Source: Bradyrhizobium iriomotense (lineage in GTDB: Bacteria > Pseudomonadota > Alphaproteobacteria > Rhizobiales > Xanthobacteraceae). Taken from it: a stretch of DNA of 64,000 bases. Numbering within the stretch: position 1 is the first letter of the stretch; the number at the start of each line of letters is the position of its first letter. This document shows positions 17,131 to 26,220 of the stretch, piece by piece. The notes beneath the pieces were generated by a model. It had not been told where the DNA came from. It saw only the letters and a program-made list of their open reading frames with translations, and did not search any database. The position numbers and the translations under genes were made by a program. The stretch is from assembly GCF_018130765.1 (NCBI RefSeq), contig NZ_JAFCJZ010000004.1, forward strand, positions 372,001 through 436,000, read 5' to 3'.

Positions 17131-18342
17131 TCATTGCTTGCCCTCCGTTGCGAGCCCGTTGCCGATGGCGAGCAGGCCCACCAGCGACACCAGTGCGAAG
17201 CCGAGCCCGGCCAGGAACGTGCCGGCCGGGCCATAGGCGTCCCACAGCGCACCGGCAATCACGCTCGCCGCCAGCAGGGCAAGGCCCGTGAACAGGTTGA
17301 AATAGCCGAAGGCCGTGCCGCGCAGGCTCGGCGGGGCGGCGTCGGCGACGAGCGCCGAGAGCAGGCCCTGCGTCAATCCCATATGCAGGCCCCACAGTAC
17401 GACGCCGAGCGCGAGGCCACCAAGGTTCGGCAGCAGCGCGAGTGCAAGGTCGGCGCCGGCGAGGAAGACGAGGCCGAGCGCGAGCAGGCCGGTGCGGTTG
17501 ATGCGGTCCGACAGCACGCCGGCCGGATAGGCCGAGAGCGCGTAGGCGATGTTCATCAGCACCAGCACCGCCGGGACCCACATCGCATTGAGCCCAATAT
17601 TTTGCGCGCGCAGGATCAGGAAGGCCTCGCTGAAGCGGGCGAGCGTGAACACGATGCCGACCGCGACGACGCGCCAGTACACTGATCCGAGCTGCCGCAT
17701 CGCAGCGAGATTGAGCGGATTCTTCGGAGGCTCCCGGCTCGGGTCCGGCTCGGGCTCGCTCACGGCAAAGGCGATCAGGCCGAACGACAGGAAGGCCGGC
17801 AGCACGGCGAACCAGAACACGAGGGCAAAATTGTCCGCCGTCCACCACATCAGGCCGATCGCTGCGAGCGGCCCTACGAAGGCGCCGATGGTGTCGAGCG
17901 ATTGCCGCAGGCCGAAGCTCGCGCCGCGCAGGCCGCGAGGTGCGATATCGGCGATCAGCGCGTCACGGGGGGCGCCGCGGATGCCCTTGCCGACGCGGTC
18001 GATGAAGCGCGCCGCCACCAGCCATCCGACGCTCGGCGCGAGCGGGAACAGCGGTTTTGTCAGCGCGGCTAGTCCGTAGCCCAGGGCAGCGAGCAGCTTG
18101 CGGCGGCCGAGCCAGTCCGACAGCGCGCCTGAGAAGATCTTGGTGATCGAGGCGGTGGCCTCCGCGATGCCCTCGATGAAGCCGACCGTGAGCGTCGAAG
18201 CCCCGAGCACGGTGACGAGATAGACCGGCAACAGCGCGTGGATCATCTCCGAGGAGATGTCCATCAGCATCGAGACGAAGCCGAGCACCCAGATTCCCCT
18301 GGGCAGCCCGCTACGTGCAGCACTCGGTGTCGTCGTCGCCAC
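17131..18342 (-). CDS. MFS transporter, first gene of the fluoride operon
   Basis: A 403-residue transporter with about 12 hydrophobic segments. It contains DRVGKGIRGAPRDALIAD after the fourth helix region and ALSDWLGRRK in loop 2-3, both typical of the drug/sugar MFS. It starts at GTG 18342, preceded by GAAGGAGAAG, and lies 16 bases before the first crcB. Its position directly under a fluoride riboswitch is notable. It might export fluoride-related stress products or an unrelated solute; the substrate is not known. Confidence 0.85.
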   Translation of the reverse strand: MATTTPSAARSGLPRGIWVLGFVSMLMDISSEMIHALLPVYLVTVLGASTLTVGFIEGIAEATASITKIFSGALSDWLGRRKLLAALGYGLAALTKPLFPLAPSVGWLVAARFIDRVGKGIRGAPRDALIADIAPRGLRGASFGLRQSLDTIGAFVGPLAAIGLMWWTADNFALVFWFAVLPAFLSFGLIAFAVSEPEPDPSREPPKNPLNLAAMRQLGSVYWRVVAVGIVFTLARFSEAFLILRAQNIGLNAMWVPAVLVLMNIAYALSAYPAGVLSDRINRTGLLALGLVFLAGADLALALLPNLGGLALGVVLWGLHMGLTQGLLSALVADAAPPSLRGTAFGYFNLFTGLALLAASVIAGALWDAYGPAGTFLAGLGFALVSLVGLLAIGNGLATEGKQ

Positions 18343-18363
18343 GCCTTCTCCTTCGTTCAGGCA

Positions 18364-18389
18364 ACAAAAAACCCGCCATCGGCGGGTTT
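18364..18389 (-). terminator. Riboswitch-controlled intrinsic terminator
   Basis: Read on the minus strand, AAACCCGCC-GAT-GGCGGGTTT is followed by TTTTGTT, 22 bases before the GTG start of the transporter. A GGCGGGAG segment just upstream (18404-18397) could pair with the CCCGCC arm and act as anti-terminator. This is the expected expression platform of the aptamer at 18438-18500. Confidence 0.8.
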
Positions 18390-18437
18390 GTCCATGCTCC
18401 CGCCAAAGGCGGAGGCTCAATGATTGCCCCACCTCAA

Positions 18438-18500
18438 GCAGGAGTCATCAGCCCACTACGGTCCAGGCCGCTGGGCGGTTGTCGGGGGACTCCATCCCCA
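18438..18500 (-). ncRNA. Fluoride riboswitch (crcB RNA motif)
   Basis: On the minus strand the aptamer begins GGGGATGGAGTCCCCC and ends GGGCTGATGACTCCTGC. It matches the crcB fold: P1 GGGG/CCCC, P2 CGCCCA/TGGGC, and the pseudoknot GGAGT/ACTCC, with the invariant CTGATGACTCC tail. Fluoride binding would stabilise it and prevent the downstream terminator. It sits before an MFS-crcB-crcB-DUF190 operon, giving independent support. Confidence 0.9.
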
Positions 18501-18511
18501 TCTGTGCGGCC

Positions 18512-18539
18512 AGCCTAGCATGGAAATCGCCCCGGACAA
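18512..18539 (-). promoter_or_regulatory. Possible sigma-70 promoter of the fluoride operon
   Basis: On the minus strand TTGTCC (18539-18534), a 16-base spacer, then TAGGCT (18517-18512) lie just upstream of the riboswitch aptamer, so a transcript would begin roughly at 18505, at the aptamer's 5' edge. Confidence 0.45.
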
Positions 18540-18571
18540 GTGGGCCGGACGTGCACTCCACGCTCGTCGCC

Positions 18572-18609
18572 GTCATTCCGGGCTCTTCGAGCCGCCCCGC
18601 AATGACGGA
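18572..18609. repeat. Short hairpin repeat
   Basis: CGTCATTCCGGGCTC and GCCCCGCAATGACGG form a near-perfect inverted repeat with a TTCGAGC centre. It shares the CATTCCGG/AATGACG ends of the larger palindromic family and is probably a reduced member. Confidence 0.5.
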
Positions 18610-18771
18610 GCCTGTGACCGCACCTGTTCCGGTGACGCAAGCGCGGCAACACGGCGGCAGCTTTGCGTGACGCGTGCAAATTCCTAACTCGAATGTGAAG
18701 CGCAAGCGATCTTCGCACTTTGCGGCAAGGCGATTGCATGTCACCATCGCGTCATACGACGGGAGACTGCG

Positions 18772-19641
18772 ATGCGCTTGCTGTTCTCGATCGGGGCTGT
18801 GCTGGTGGCCGGCGTGCTCGCCGGGGGGGACGTCGCGGGCTTAGCTGCACCAGGGCCGAAGTTTGAACCGCCCAGGACAGAGCCGCAGCGGCTGGCGGCC
18901 GACAAGGATGCGCAGACGGTCGATGTCGAGCTGATCCTTGCGGTCGATGTGTCCTACTCCATGGACATGGACGAGTTGGCGATCCAGCGCGAAGGCTACG
19001 CGCAGGCGATCCAGTCGAAGGAGTTTCTCCAGGCGCTGAAGATGGGTCCGAATGGCCGGATCGCGGTGACCTATTTCGAGTGGGCCGCCTCCACCGACCA
19101 GAAGATCATCATTCCCTGGCGGCTGATCGACGGACCGGAGACCGCGGATGCGGTCGCCGCCGAGATCATGAAGACGCCGATCCGGCGCGCCTCGCGCACC
19201 TCGATCTCCGGAGCGATCACCTTCGCGATGCCGCTGTTCGACGAGGATCCCTATCGGGGCCTGCGCCGCGTCATCGACATCTCGGGCGACGGTCCCAACA
19301 ACAACGGCAGCCCGGTCACGGTGGCGCGCGACGCCGCGCTCGAGAAGGGCATCGTCATCAACGGCCTGCCGATCATGGTCAAGGAGCCCTCCTATTCGAC
19401 CATGGATATCGACAATCTCGATTACTATTACGAGGACTGCGTCGTCGGCGGTCCCGGCTCCTTCGTCATCGCGATCAAGGACCGCGACAAGTTCAAGGAG
19501 GCGATCCGCACCAAGCTGCTGATGGAGGTCGCCGGCCGCACGCCGGAGCGCCCCGTGGTGCGCGTGGCCGACAAGGACAAGGAGCCGCGCGTCAGCTGCC
19601 TGATCGGCGAGAAGATCTGGTCGGACCGCTGGGGACGCTAA
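18772..19641 (+). CDS. DUF1194 (von Willebrand-A-like) exported protein
   Basis: A 289-residue protein with a signal peptide (about residues 1-25). The DUF1194/vWA domain follows: ELILAVDVSYSMDMDE is the MIDAS DxSxS metal site, and RTSISGAITFAM plus RRVIDISGDGPNNNG supply the other expected metal ligands. It should bind a partner or divalent metal in the periplasm; the role of the family is unknown. It is a single gene followed by dispersed repeats. Confidence 0.85.
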   Translation: MRLLFSIGAVLVAGVLAGGDVAGLAAPGPKFEPPRTEPQRLAADKDAQTVDVELILAVDVSYSMDMDELAIQREGYAQAIQSKEFLQALKMGPNGRIAVTYFEWAASTDQKIIIPWRLIDGPETADAVAAEIMKTPIRRASRTSISGAITFAMPLFDEDPYRGLRRVIDISGDGPNNNGSPVTVARDAALEKGIVINGLPIMVKEPSYSTMDIDNLDYYYEDCVVGGPGSFVIAIKDRDKFKEAIRTKLLMEVAGRTPERPVVRVADKDKEPRVSCLIGEKIWSDRWGR

Positions 19642-19642
19642 A

Positions 19643-19687
19643 GCATGATCCGGAAAAGTGCGAAGCGGTTTTCCGGAAAGATCATGC
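19643..19687. repeat. Rhizobiales palindromic repeat (AAAGCATGATCCGG type)
   Basis: GCATGATCCGGAAAA pairs with TTTTCCGGAAAGATCATGC around a GTGCGAAGCGG loop. This element is common between genes of Bradyrhizobium and relatives. It starts immediately after the DUF1194 stop and could serve as a transcript end. Confidence 0.75.
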
Positions 19688-19700
19688 GTAAACGACAACC

Positions 19701-19741
19701 TAAAGCGCGATGACGATTCATCCCAATCTCATCGCGCTTTA
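19701..19741. repeat. Inverted repeat, 13-bp arms
   Basis: TAAAGCGCGATGA (19701-19713) and TCATCGCGCTTTA (19729-19741) are perfect inverted arms around a 15-base loop. It commonly accompanies the preceding repeat type and lies between convergent genes. Confidence 0.7.
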
Positions 19742-19772
19742 GCAGCTCGCGCCTCGGACGCCGGGCGATCCT

Positions 19773-20546
19773 CTACCATTTCGGCGCCCGCTTCTCCACG
19801 AAGGCTCGCAGGCCCTCCTGCGCCTCATCCGACGTCGCGACGTTGCAGAAATCGTCCATGGCACTTGCGATGCTGCGGCGATAATCGAGATCGATCTGGC
19901 GCATGAAGGCAGCGCGCCCCATCCGCAGCACCGCGGCCGATTTGGCGGCGAATTGCGCCGCGAGCCTCTCGGTTTCCGCCTCGAGCTCGGCATCGGCGAC
20001 GACACGGTTCACCACGCCGAGTTCGCGTGCTTCCGCAGCGCTGAAGACGCGCCCGGTGAACAACAGCTCGAAAGCACGGTGGCGTCCGACGATGCGCGGC
20101 AGATGCGCATAGTGGATGGCGGGGATCACGCCGACATCGATCTCGGGATAGCCGAACGTCGCGCTCTCGGATGCCAGCACCACGTCGCAGGACACCGCCA
20201 TGGTCATGCCGCCGCCGCGCGCCGCGCCGCCGACCGCGGCGATCGACGGTTTTCCGAGGCCGTACTGGGCGTCGTAAAGGTCGATATAGAGCGCCTGGAG
20301 GAATTCGCGGATCTGCGCGCCTGATTTGCCAAGCAGGATGTCGAGGTCGAGGCCCGCCGAAAAGCGTTTTGCGATTGCGCTGGCCAGCACGACGACGCGC
20401 GCATCGCTATCGTCGGCAGCGCGGCGGAGCGCGGCCACCACCGCACGGATGACCTCGAGGCTCAGCGCGTTGACGGGCGGTCGGGATAGCGTGATGCGGG
20501 CAATGTTGCCGACGCGTTCATAAGTGACGGGATTGTCTGAGGTCAC
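19773..20546 (-). CDS. Enoyl-CoA hydratase/isomerase family protein
   Basis: A 257-residue crotonase-fold protein. Oxyanion-hole segments AIAKRFSAGLDLDIL (about residue 55) and IAAVGGAARGGGMTMAVSCDVV (about 100) are intact. YPEIDVGVIPA follows, where crotonases have one catalytic acidic residue. The start is taken at the GTG at 20546, which has GGAG five bases before it; a TTG four codons earlier is less likely. Substrate unknown. Confidence 0.85.
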   Translation of the reverse strand: MTSDNPVTYERVGNIARITLSRPPVNALSLEVIRAVVAALRRAADDSDARVVVLASAIAKRFSAGLDLDILLGKSGAQIREFLQALYIDLYDAQYGLGKPSIAAVGGAARGGGMTMAVSCDVVLASESATFGYPEIDVGVIPAIHYAHLPRIVGRHRAFELLFTGRVFSAAEARELGVVNRVVADAELEAETERLAAQFAAKSAAVLRMGRAAFMRQIDLDYRRSIASAMDDFCNVATSDEAQEGLRAFVEKRAPKW

Positions 20547-20589
20547 GGGGGTCTCCAAGTCTTCAGGTACGTGCTACGGATGCGCCCAC

Positions 20590-20776
20590 CAATCCATCAT
20601 CCCGGTGCGAGCGCATAGCGCTCGTCGCTGGAGGTGCGAGGCGTGGGACGCAACGCGTCCCATGGGGAGCCTCGAAGGATGCGCGGCCCCGATGCAGCCG
20701 GGCCGTCGCCCTTCGAGGGCCGCTGAAGAAGCGGCCACCTCCAGCGACAACGGCTTCGCCGTTGCGCGGGGGTGAC
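20590..20776. repeat. Mosaic palindromic element (MITE-like)
   Basis: Inverted 13-base arms GTCGCTGGAGGTG (20624) and CACCTCCAGCGAC (20736) enclose further self-complementary blocks (GGGACGCAACGCGTCCC, CCTTCGAGGGC). The ends read ATCATCCCGGTG and GCGGGGGTGACGG. It fills the gap between two minus-strand genes. Confidence 0.6.
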
Positions 20777-20803
20777 GGTACTGGAAAGGCGCGCGTGTTG
20801 CCT

Positions 20804-21445
20804 CTATTTCGCCGCCAGCGGTGGCAGCGGGGGCACGCTGTCGTTCGGCGCTTCGGCCTGCATCGTGATCAGAGTCATCGAGACCAGGTCGTAATAACCG
20901 ATCAGGCCGATGATATCCATGATGCCGCGCTCGCCAAATTTTTGCTGCGCGGCGCGGTAGACCTCGTCGGACACCCTCTTGTCGCGATGGAGCGCCATCG
21001 CAAGATCGTAGAGCGCGGCCTCGTCGTCCTTCATCGCCTTCGGACGCACGCCGTTCGCGATGTCCTTGGCGACATCAGGATCGAGCCCGGCCTTCATCGC
21101 GAGCGGATAATGCGCGAACCATTCGTATTGCGCCGTCCACTGCCTTGCTGTGATCAGGATGGCGAACTCGCTGAGGCGCGCCGGCAGCGACGAATTCCAG
21201 CGCAGATAGTCCGACATCGCCGAGAGCTTTGGTGCGAGCTCGGGGTTGCGGATATAGGCGCGGTAGGGCGGGTTGGTGAATTTGGCGTTGCGCGGCGGTA
21301 CCGCGATCGCATCCGCCCATTCCTTCTGTGCCGGCGTCAGCTCGTCCGCTTTCAGCGGCACGAAGCGGGTCGGCTCGGCAGCGCGGCCCACTTCCGGGAT
21401 TGCCGTAGTGACCAGTACAGCCAGCGCCAGGCCAAGATATCGCAT
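20804..21445 (-). CDS. Carboxymuconolactone decarboxylase-like exported protein
   Basis: A 213-residue protein with a signal peptide (about 1-24) and a CMD/AhpD-like helical domain. LSEFAILITARQWTAQYEWFAHYPLAMKAGL is the core helix pair. The redox CxxC of AhpD is absent, and Glu and His of YEWFAHY remain. ATG 21445 with GGAGG six bases upstream is preferred over the ATG at 21451, which abuts the same GGAGG. Function unknown; periplasmic location makes a classic decarboxylase role doubtful. Confidence 0.8.
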   Translation of the reverse strand: MRYLGLALAVLVTTAIPEVGRAAEPTRFVPLKADELTPAQKEWADAIAVPPRNAKFTNPPYRAYIRNPELAPKLSAMSDYLRWNSSLPARLSEFAILITARQWTAQYEWFAHYPLAMKAGLDPDVAKDIANGVRPKAMKDDEAALYDLAMALHRDKRVSDEVYRAAQQKFGERGIMDIIGLIGYYDLVSMTLITMQAEAPNDSVPPLPPLAAK

Positions 21446-21593
21446 CGTCATCCTCCCATTCCGGCGGACTCACGCCGCCTTCTTCGACCGCCAGCTTACG
21501 TTGCGGCGCGAGCCAGGCAAGGATGTCGGCGCGGCGCGAGGCTGCGGCACCGGCATGGCCGTATGCCGCCTCCACGGGCCCGCGTGAGAAATG

Positions 21594-22652
21594 TCAGATC
21601 CGCGCCTCCAGGATCAGGTTGAAGGGTGTTTCCGCGGCGCGGCGGAAGCGCGACAGGCCGCCTTCGCGCGCGACCTTGCGCAGCCGCGCTTCGCCCGCCT
21701 GTGCACCCAGCGCCAAGCCCACCTCCTGATCGAGCGAGGCCGGCGTGCAGATCATGGTCGACGCCGCATAGTAGACGCGGCCGACTGGATTGAGATTGTC
21801 CTCGAGGCGATCGCCTGCGAACGGTTCGACCAGCATGCAGGTCCCGTCCTTGTCCATGGTCTCGCGCACGTGGCTGATGGCGCCGACGGGATCGCCCATG
21901 TCGTGCAGGCAATCGAAGAAGCAGACGAGATCGTAGCCCTCGGCCGGATAGGACTTGGCCGAGTGCACCGCGAAAGAGACCCGGTCGCCGAGTTTGGCCT
22001 CGTTGGCTGCCTTCCGCGCGGCCTCGATCGAACCCTCGTGATAGTCGAAGCCGTAGAAGCGGGAGTTGGGGAAGGCCTCCGCCATCAGCCGTGTCGAGAC
22101 GCCGTGGCCGCAGCCGACATCGGCGACCTTGGCGCCGCGCTTCAGCTTGTCCACGACGCCGTCGAGCGCAGGCAGCCACTCCTGCACCAGATGATGCATG
22201 TAGCCGGTGCGGAAGAAGCGGGCGGTGCCGCAGAACAGGCACTCGCTGCGCCGGTTCCAGCCGACACCCTTGCCGGTCTTGAACGCGTCCGTGACCTTCG
22301 GCTCGTCGAGAAACGCCGCGGCAATGACATTGCCGACCGCGCCGAGGAACACCGGGCTGTCCTGGTCGGCAAGCGCCATCGCCTGCTCCGGCAGCATCGA
22401 GAACTTTCCGGAAGCGGTGTCATATTCGACGTAGCCGGACGCCGCCTGGCTTGAAAGCCATTCGCGGACATAACGCTCCGTCGTCCCTGTGGCGCTTGCG
22501 AGCTCGGCGGAGTTCATGGGCCCCTTGGCGGCGAGGGCGCGGTAAAGGCCGAGCTTGTCGCCCAGCAGGACCAGCGATGCGTTCATCGCTGCCCCCACCT
22601 CGGTGATCATCTTGCCCATAAAGGCATTCAACCTGTCGGAATTGACCTCCAT
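21594..22652 (-). CDS. Class I SAM-dependent methyltransferase
   Basis: A 352-residue protein. A winged-helix-like N-terminal part (about 15-80; LASATGTTERYVREWLSSQAA) precedes the methyltransferase domain with VADVGCGHGVSTRLMAEAFP at about residue 170 as motif I. CFFDCLHDMGDP follows as motif IV. This order is typical of O-methyltransferase-like enzymes. The start ATG at 22652 has GGAGG five bases before it; an ATG four codons earlier is possible. Substrate unknown. Confidence 0.85.
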   Translation of the reverse strand: MEVNSDRLNAFMGKMITEVGAAMNASLVLLGDKLGLYRALAAKGPMNSAELASATGTTERYVREWLSSQAASGYVEYDTASGKFSMLPEQAMALADQDSPVFLGAVGNVIAAAFLDEPKVTDAFKTGKGVGWNRRSECLFCGTARFFRTGYMHHLVQEWLPALDGVVDKLKRGAKVADVGCGHGVSTRLMAEAFPNSRFYGFDYHEGSIEAARKAANEAKLGDRVSFAVHSAKSYPAEGYDLVCFFDCLHDMGDPVGAISHVRETMDKDGTCMLVEPFAGDRLEDNLNPVGRVYYAASTMICTPASLDQEVGLALGAQAGEARLRKVAREGGLSRFRRAAETPFNLILEARI

Positions 22653-22885
22653 GATAGCCTCCATGCAATGACGGACATTTTCAAAGGTCTGCGCAATTGC
22701 GCGTTACCGGGCTGCGGCAAGCGCAAGCTTGCGGCCCCTTAAATGGGTCCATCCGTCACGGAGCAGGTTCAATGCGTCAGGAAGAGGTGATCCCCGGAAC
22801 TGGGGGAGCCGGCCACCGGCATCGCGTCGCTGGCAATCTGGCGGTCCTGCTTGTATGATCCGGGGACGTTCCGACGGTTACCTGA

Positions 22886-23488
22886 ATGCTAGGCTTTGCT
22901 TCTTCACGTGCGCTCGCAACCCTCTTCGCCGTGCTCTGCTTCTGCGGAGCACCGGCTCATGCGCAGGTCGCACCCCTGAGATATTGGATCCCGGGTGGGG
23001 CCTTTGGCTATGGCGGAAGCGATGGCCAGAGCTCTGACGCTTACGGCAATTTTCCGAGCTTCAATGCCGGCGATGCCGGTGGACGCACCCACTTTGCGAA
23101 CGGCTTCTTCGTTGGCAGCCAGCGTGGCAACCTGAATTGGAGCGGCCTCAGCCAGACTGGCCTCGCCGGCAATTTCAGCGCGCTCTCCTATGACAGCACG
23201 CAGTTCGGCTACAACACCAAGACTGCGGGCGGCATGCCCGTCACGTTCTTTGCCGGGTTCGACACGCTGAAATTCGGCAACGGCATCGGCAGCTCGATTG
23301 CGCCGCTGACCTCCAGCGCCGCACCGGGATACAGCGCATTTGCCGGCGTCGAATTCAAGCCGACCTCCAACCTCAGCCTGTCGTTCGGGGCCGGGGTTGT
23401 CCAGCAGGACTCGGGCCGCATGGACAGCGACATCAGGTCGAACATGCTGCCCGGCGAGTCGCCGGCGTTGAGCGGGCTGCGGCGCTAG
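22886..23488 (+). CDS. Exported protein, possible outer-membrane beta protein
   Basis: A 200-residue protein with a signal peptide (about 1-26, ending AHAQ). The rest is rich in Gly, Ser, Asn and aromatic residues in alternating patterns ([47 protein letters not shown]), suggesting outer-membrane beta strands. I do not recognise the family. Its stop overlaps by four bases the stop of the convergent methyltransferase gene. Confidence 0.6.
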   Translation: MLGFASSRALATLFAVLCFCGAPAHAQVAPLRYWIPGGAFGYGGSDGQSSDAYGNFPSFNAGDAGGRTHFANGFFVGSQRGNLNWSGLSQTGLAGNFSALSYDSTQFGYNTKTAGGMPVTFFAGFDTLKFGNGIGSSIAPLTSSAAPGYSAFAGVEFKPTSNLSLSFGAGVVQQDSGRMDSDIRSNMLPGESPALSGLRR

Positions 23489-24732
23489 CGCGTGAACTTC
23501 GCCACCAGCTCGACATGCGGCGTGTGACGGAACTGGTCGACCGGCACCACTGCGTCCATCTTGTAACCACCGTCGAGCAGCAATCGCGCGTCGCGGGCGA
23601 AAGTCGCGACGTTGCATGAGACCGCAACGACGACCGGCACCTTGCTCGCAGCGAGCTTCAGCGCCTGCGCTTGTGCGCCCTGGCGCGGGGGATCGAACAC
23701 CACGGCATCGAAGTCGCGCAGCTCCGGCGGCACCAGGGGGCGGCGGAACAGGTCGCGCGGCTCGGCCTTGATCGGCTTCAGGCCCGGCGTGCGCGCTGCC
23801 TTTGCGAGCGCCGCGATCGCGCCGGCGTCGTTGTCATAGGCGGTGACGCGCGCCTTCTCGGCGAGCCGCAACGCAAACGGTCCGACGCCGCAGAAGAGGT
23901 CGAGCACCTCCTTGGCCTTGCCCACGCGCTCGGCGACGAGTGCGGCCAGCGTCTCTTCGCCTGCGACGGTCGCCTGCAGGAACGAGCCCGGCGGCAGCGT
24001 CACTTCCGCGCGGCCCATCCGCACGGTCGGCGCGAGGCGCTGCAGCACCAGCTCGCCATGCCGCGTCAGCCGCGCCAGGCGATGCTGCTCGGCGACGCGC
24101 GATAATGCCGTGACGAGCGGCGTCGGCAGCGGGCCGGAGCCGCGCACGTCGACGTCGAGGCCGTTGATGGTGGCGGTGACCTGGATGTCGAGCGGCTTGG
24201 TCACCGGCATCTTCGACGTCAGGGGCTCTGCGATAGCCCAGGCCGCATCGAGCGCGCCCTCGAGTGCGGGATCGAGGATTGGGCAGCGATGGATCGGGAT
24301 GACGTCGTGCGAGCTCGTCGCCGAGAATCCGACCTTGAGGATGTCGTGCGTGCCGAAGCGGCCATGCAGCGTCACGCGCCTGCGCCCCGCGCCATGGGCA
24401 TCGACCAGCGGCGCCACCTCGCAATCGATGCCGGCCTGCGCCAGCGTCTCGGCCACGATGCCGCGCTTCCAGGCATGATACGGTTCCGCGGCCCAGTGCT
24501 GGATGGCGCAGCCGCCGCAGACGCCGAAATGCGGACAGAATGGTTCGATGCGCTCGGGGCTCGCGACGTCCACCGCCAGCAGCTTGCGGCGGTCGGGATG
24601 ATGGCCCGCGACGTGGTCGACCTCGACGGTCTCGCCGGCAAGCGTGTAGGGCACGTAGACTGCATCGCCCGTGGTGAGCGAGACGCCGTCGCCGCGATGG
24701 CCGACGTGATCGATCGTCAAGCGCTCAACCAC
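23485..24732 (-). CDS. 23S rRNA m5U methyltransferase family (TrmA/RlmCD-like)
   Basis: A 415-residue RNA methyltransferase. An N-terminal TRAM-like region is followed by a probable 4Fe-4S site ([15 protein letters not shown], about residue 65), motif [18 protein letters not shown] (about 285), and the catalytic cysteine in [15 protein letters not shown]. It should methylate uridine C5 in rRNA or tRNA. The GTG start at 24732 overlaps the last codons of tlyA by eight bases, so the two are translationally coupled. Confidence 0.88.
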   Translation of the reverse strand: MVERLTIDHVGHRGDGVSLTTGDAVYVPYTLAGETVEVDHVAGHHPDRRKLLAVDVASPERIEPFCPHFGVCGGCAIQHWAAEPYHAWKRGIVAETLAQAGIDCEVAPLVDAHGAGRRRVTLHGRFGTHDILKVGFSATSSHDVIPIHRCPILDPALEGALDAAWAIAEPLTSKMPVTKPLDIQVTATINGLDVDVRGSGPLPTPLVTALSRVAEQHRLARLTRHGELVLQRLAPTVRMGRAEVTLPPGSFLQATVAGEETLAALVAERVGKAKEVLDLFCGVGPFALRLAEKARVTAYDNDAGAIAALAKAARTPGLKPIKAEPRDLFRRPLVPPELRDFDAVVFDPPRQGAQAQALKLAASKVPVVVAVSCNVATFARDARLLLDGGYKMDAVVPVDQFRHTPHVELVAKFTR

Positions 24733-25459
24733 GGCGCGCGCCCAGGAAGAATTCGATGTTGCCGTCGCCACCGGCGATCGAGGAGGGAAACACCTCGATG
24801 TCGGTGCAGCCGAGCGAGGCTGCAAACGCCGCGATGTCGTCGCAGATCGCCTGATGCACGGCGGCGTCGCGGATGATGCCCTTCTTGTTGTGCTTCCTGT
24901 CAGCCTCGAATTGCGGCTTGATGAGCGCCAGCAGGCTCATCGGTGCCGCCGCCAGCGACAGCGCCACCGGAAGCACGCTCTTGAGCGAGATGAAGCTGAC
25001 GTCGATGACGACGATATCGGGCCGCGCCGGCAGGCGCTTGCCCTCATAGGCGCGGATGTCGGTCTCCTCCATCGACACGATCTTGGGATGACCGCGCAGC
25101 GAGGGATGCAGCTGGCTGGTGCCGACGTCGAGCGCGAACACCAGGCTCGCGCCGTTTGCCAGCAGCACCTCGGTGAATCCGCCGGTGGAGGCGCCGACGT
25201 CGAGGCAGACATGATCCTCGATCTCGATCGGATAGCGCTCCAGCGCGCCCGCGAGCTTGACGCCGCCGCGCGAGACATAGGGGTGCGCCGGCTCGGCCTG
25301 GATCACCGCATCCTCGGCGATCGTCTCCGACGGTTTTGAAACCTGCTTGCCATCGGCCGTGACGAGGCCGGCTTCGATGGCCGCGCGCGCCCGCGCCCGG
25401 CTCTCGAACAGGCCGCGCTCGACCAGCAATACATCCGCGCGCTTGCGGGGAGGGGACAT
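24725..25459 (-). CDS. tlyA: TlyA family RNA 2'-O-methyltransferase
   Basis: A 244-residue protein with an N-terminal S4 RNA-binding domain ([27 protein letters not shown]) and an FtsJ/RrmJ-like methyltransferase domain ([20 protein letters not shown] is motif I, and [14 protein letters not shown] is motif IV). Family members methylate 16S and 23S rRNA 2'-OH. It forms a coupled pair with the following m5U methyltransferase gene. GGAGAG precedes the ATG. Confidence 0.92.
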   Translation of the reverse strand: MSPPRKRADVLLVERGLFESRARARAAIEAGLVTADGKQVSKPSETIAEDAVIQAEPAHPYVSRGGVKLAGALERYPIEIEDHVCLDVGASTGGFTEVLLANGASLVFALDVGTSQLHPSLRGHPKIVSMEETDIRAYEGKRLPARPDIVVIDVSFISLKSVLPVALSLAAAPMSLLALIKPQFEADRKHNKKGIIRDAAVHQAICDDIAAFAASLGCTDIEVFPSSIAGGDGNIEFFLGARRG

Positions 25460-25483
25460 TGGCTCTCCGAAGAGGATTGGCGC

Positions 25484-26038
25484 TTATTTAGCGATCAATC
25501 GCGCGGCTGCCATCCGGACGCAAGTCTCGAACGCGGCAAGGTCGTGCCAGACGTCGATGGGCATCGCGGCCGGCGTCACCAGCGGGCAGCCGTGCAGCTC
25601 CAGCGCATGGATCATCATGAGGTTGTCGACGAGGCCAAAATCCTCGACCGTCAGCCCCTGGGCATCGACCAGCCGCCCGTCCTCGGAGGTGAGCTCCATG
25701 AAGCGACCGACACGGTCGGCATAGGCAGCGCCATCGTTGGAATAGGCCAGGCAGAATTTGCGGCGGCCGGCCATGTAGCCAAGCTCATAGACGGTGCCGG
25801 GATCGGCGCCGGCGCCGCGGAACGGGGTGAGGTTGGCGATGATGGCATCGGCCGCATCCATCATGGCCTCGTTGCCGCAAAAGATCTGCCGCGAGGCGTC
25901 AGGCGCGCTGAGATCGATGACGTTGTCGAGGGGATAGAGGGCGGTGAGCCCGTGTGCGGCGCAGATCGCGGCTTTGCGTCGCCCGATCTCGACCGCATCC
26001 GGCAGGAACACGTCGGGACCTGCCAGATAGATTTTCAT
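25484..26038 (-). CDS. Nucleoside 2-deoxyribosyltransferase-like protein
   Basis: A 184-residue protein. MKIYLAGPDVF begins the Rossmann-like fold; ADAIIANLTPFRGAGADPGTVYELGYMAG carries the catalytic Glu of the family. It should transfer or hydrolyse deoxynucleosides or related nucleotides. It is upstream of the dxs gene on the same strand but separated by a repeat, and directly downstream of tlyA-oriented genes. Confidence 0.85.
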   Translation of the reverse strand: MKIYLAGPDVFLPDAVEIGRRKAAICAAHGLTALYPLDNVIDLSAPDASRQIFCGNEAMMDAADAIIANLTPFRGAGADPGTVYELGYMAGRRKFCLAYSNDGAAYADRVGRFMELTSEDGRLVDAQGLTVEDFGLVDNLMMIHALELHGCPLVTPAAMPIDVWHDLAAFETCVRMAAARLIAK

Positions 26039-26092
26039 GGAGAGTTACTCAGGAGAAAATCAGGCGAGCTGCGAACCGCGGCGAAAACTGCG

Positions 26093-26214
26093 CTCCCTCC
26101 CCCGCCTGCGGGGGAGGGGTGGGGAGAGGGTGTCTCCGCAATCGAGAACCCCCGAGAGGAGAAAGCCCTCACCCGCGCCTTCGGCGCGACCTCTCCCGCA
26201 AGCGGGAGAGGTGA
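26093..26214. repeat. Dispersed palindromic element with poly-CT/GA ends
   Basis: The left end CCCTCCCCCGCCTGCGGGGGAGGGG and right end CCTCTCCCGCAAGCGGGAGAGGTG are each hairpins; CACCCGCGCCTTCGGCGCG is a third. The same element type appears at 31851-32051. It separates dxs from the upstream-reading gene. Confidence 0.65.
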
Positions 26215-26220
26215 AACCCA

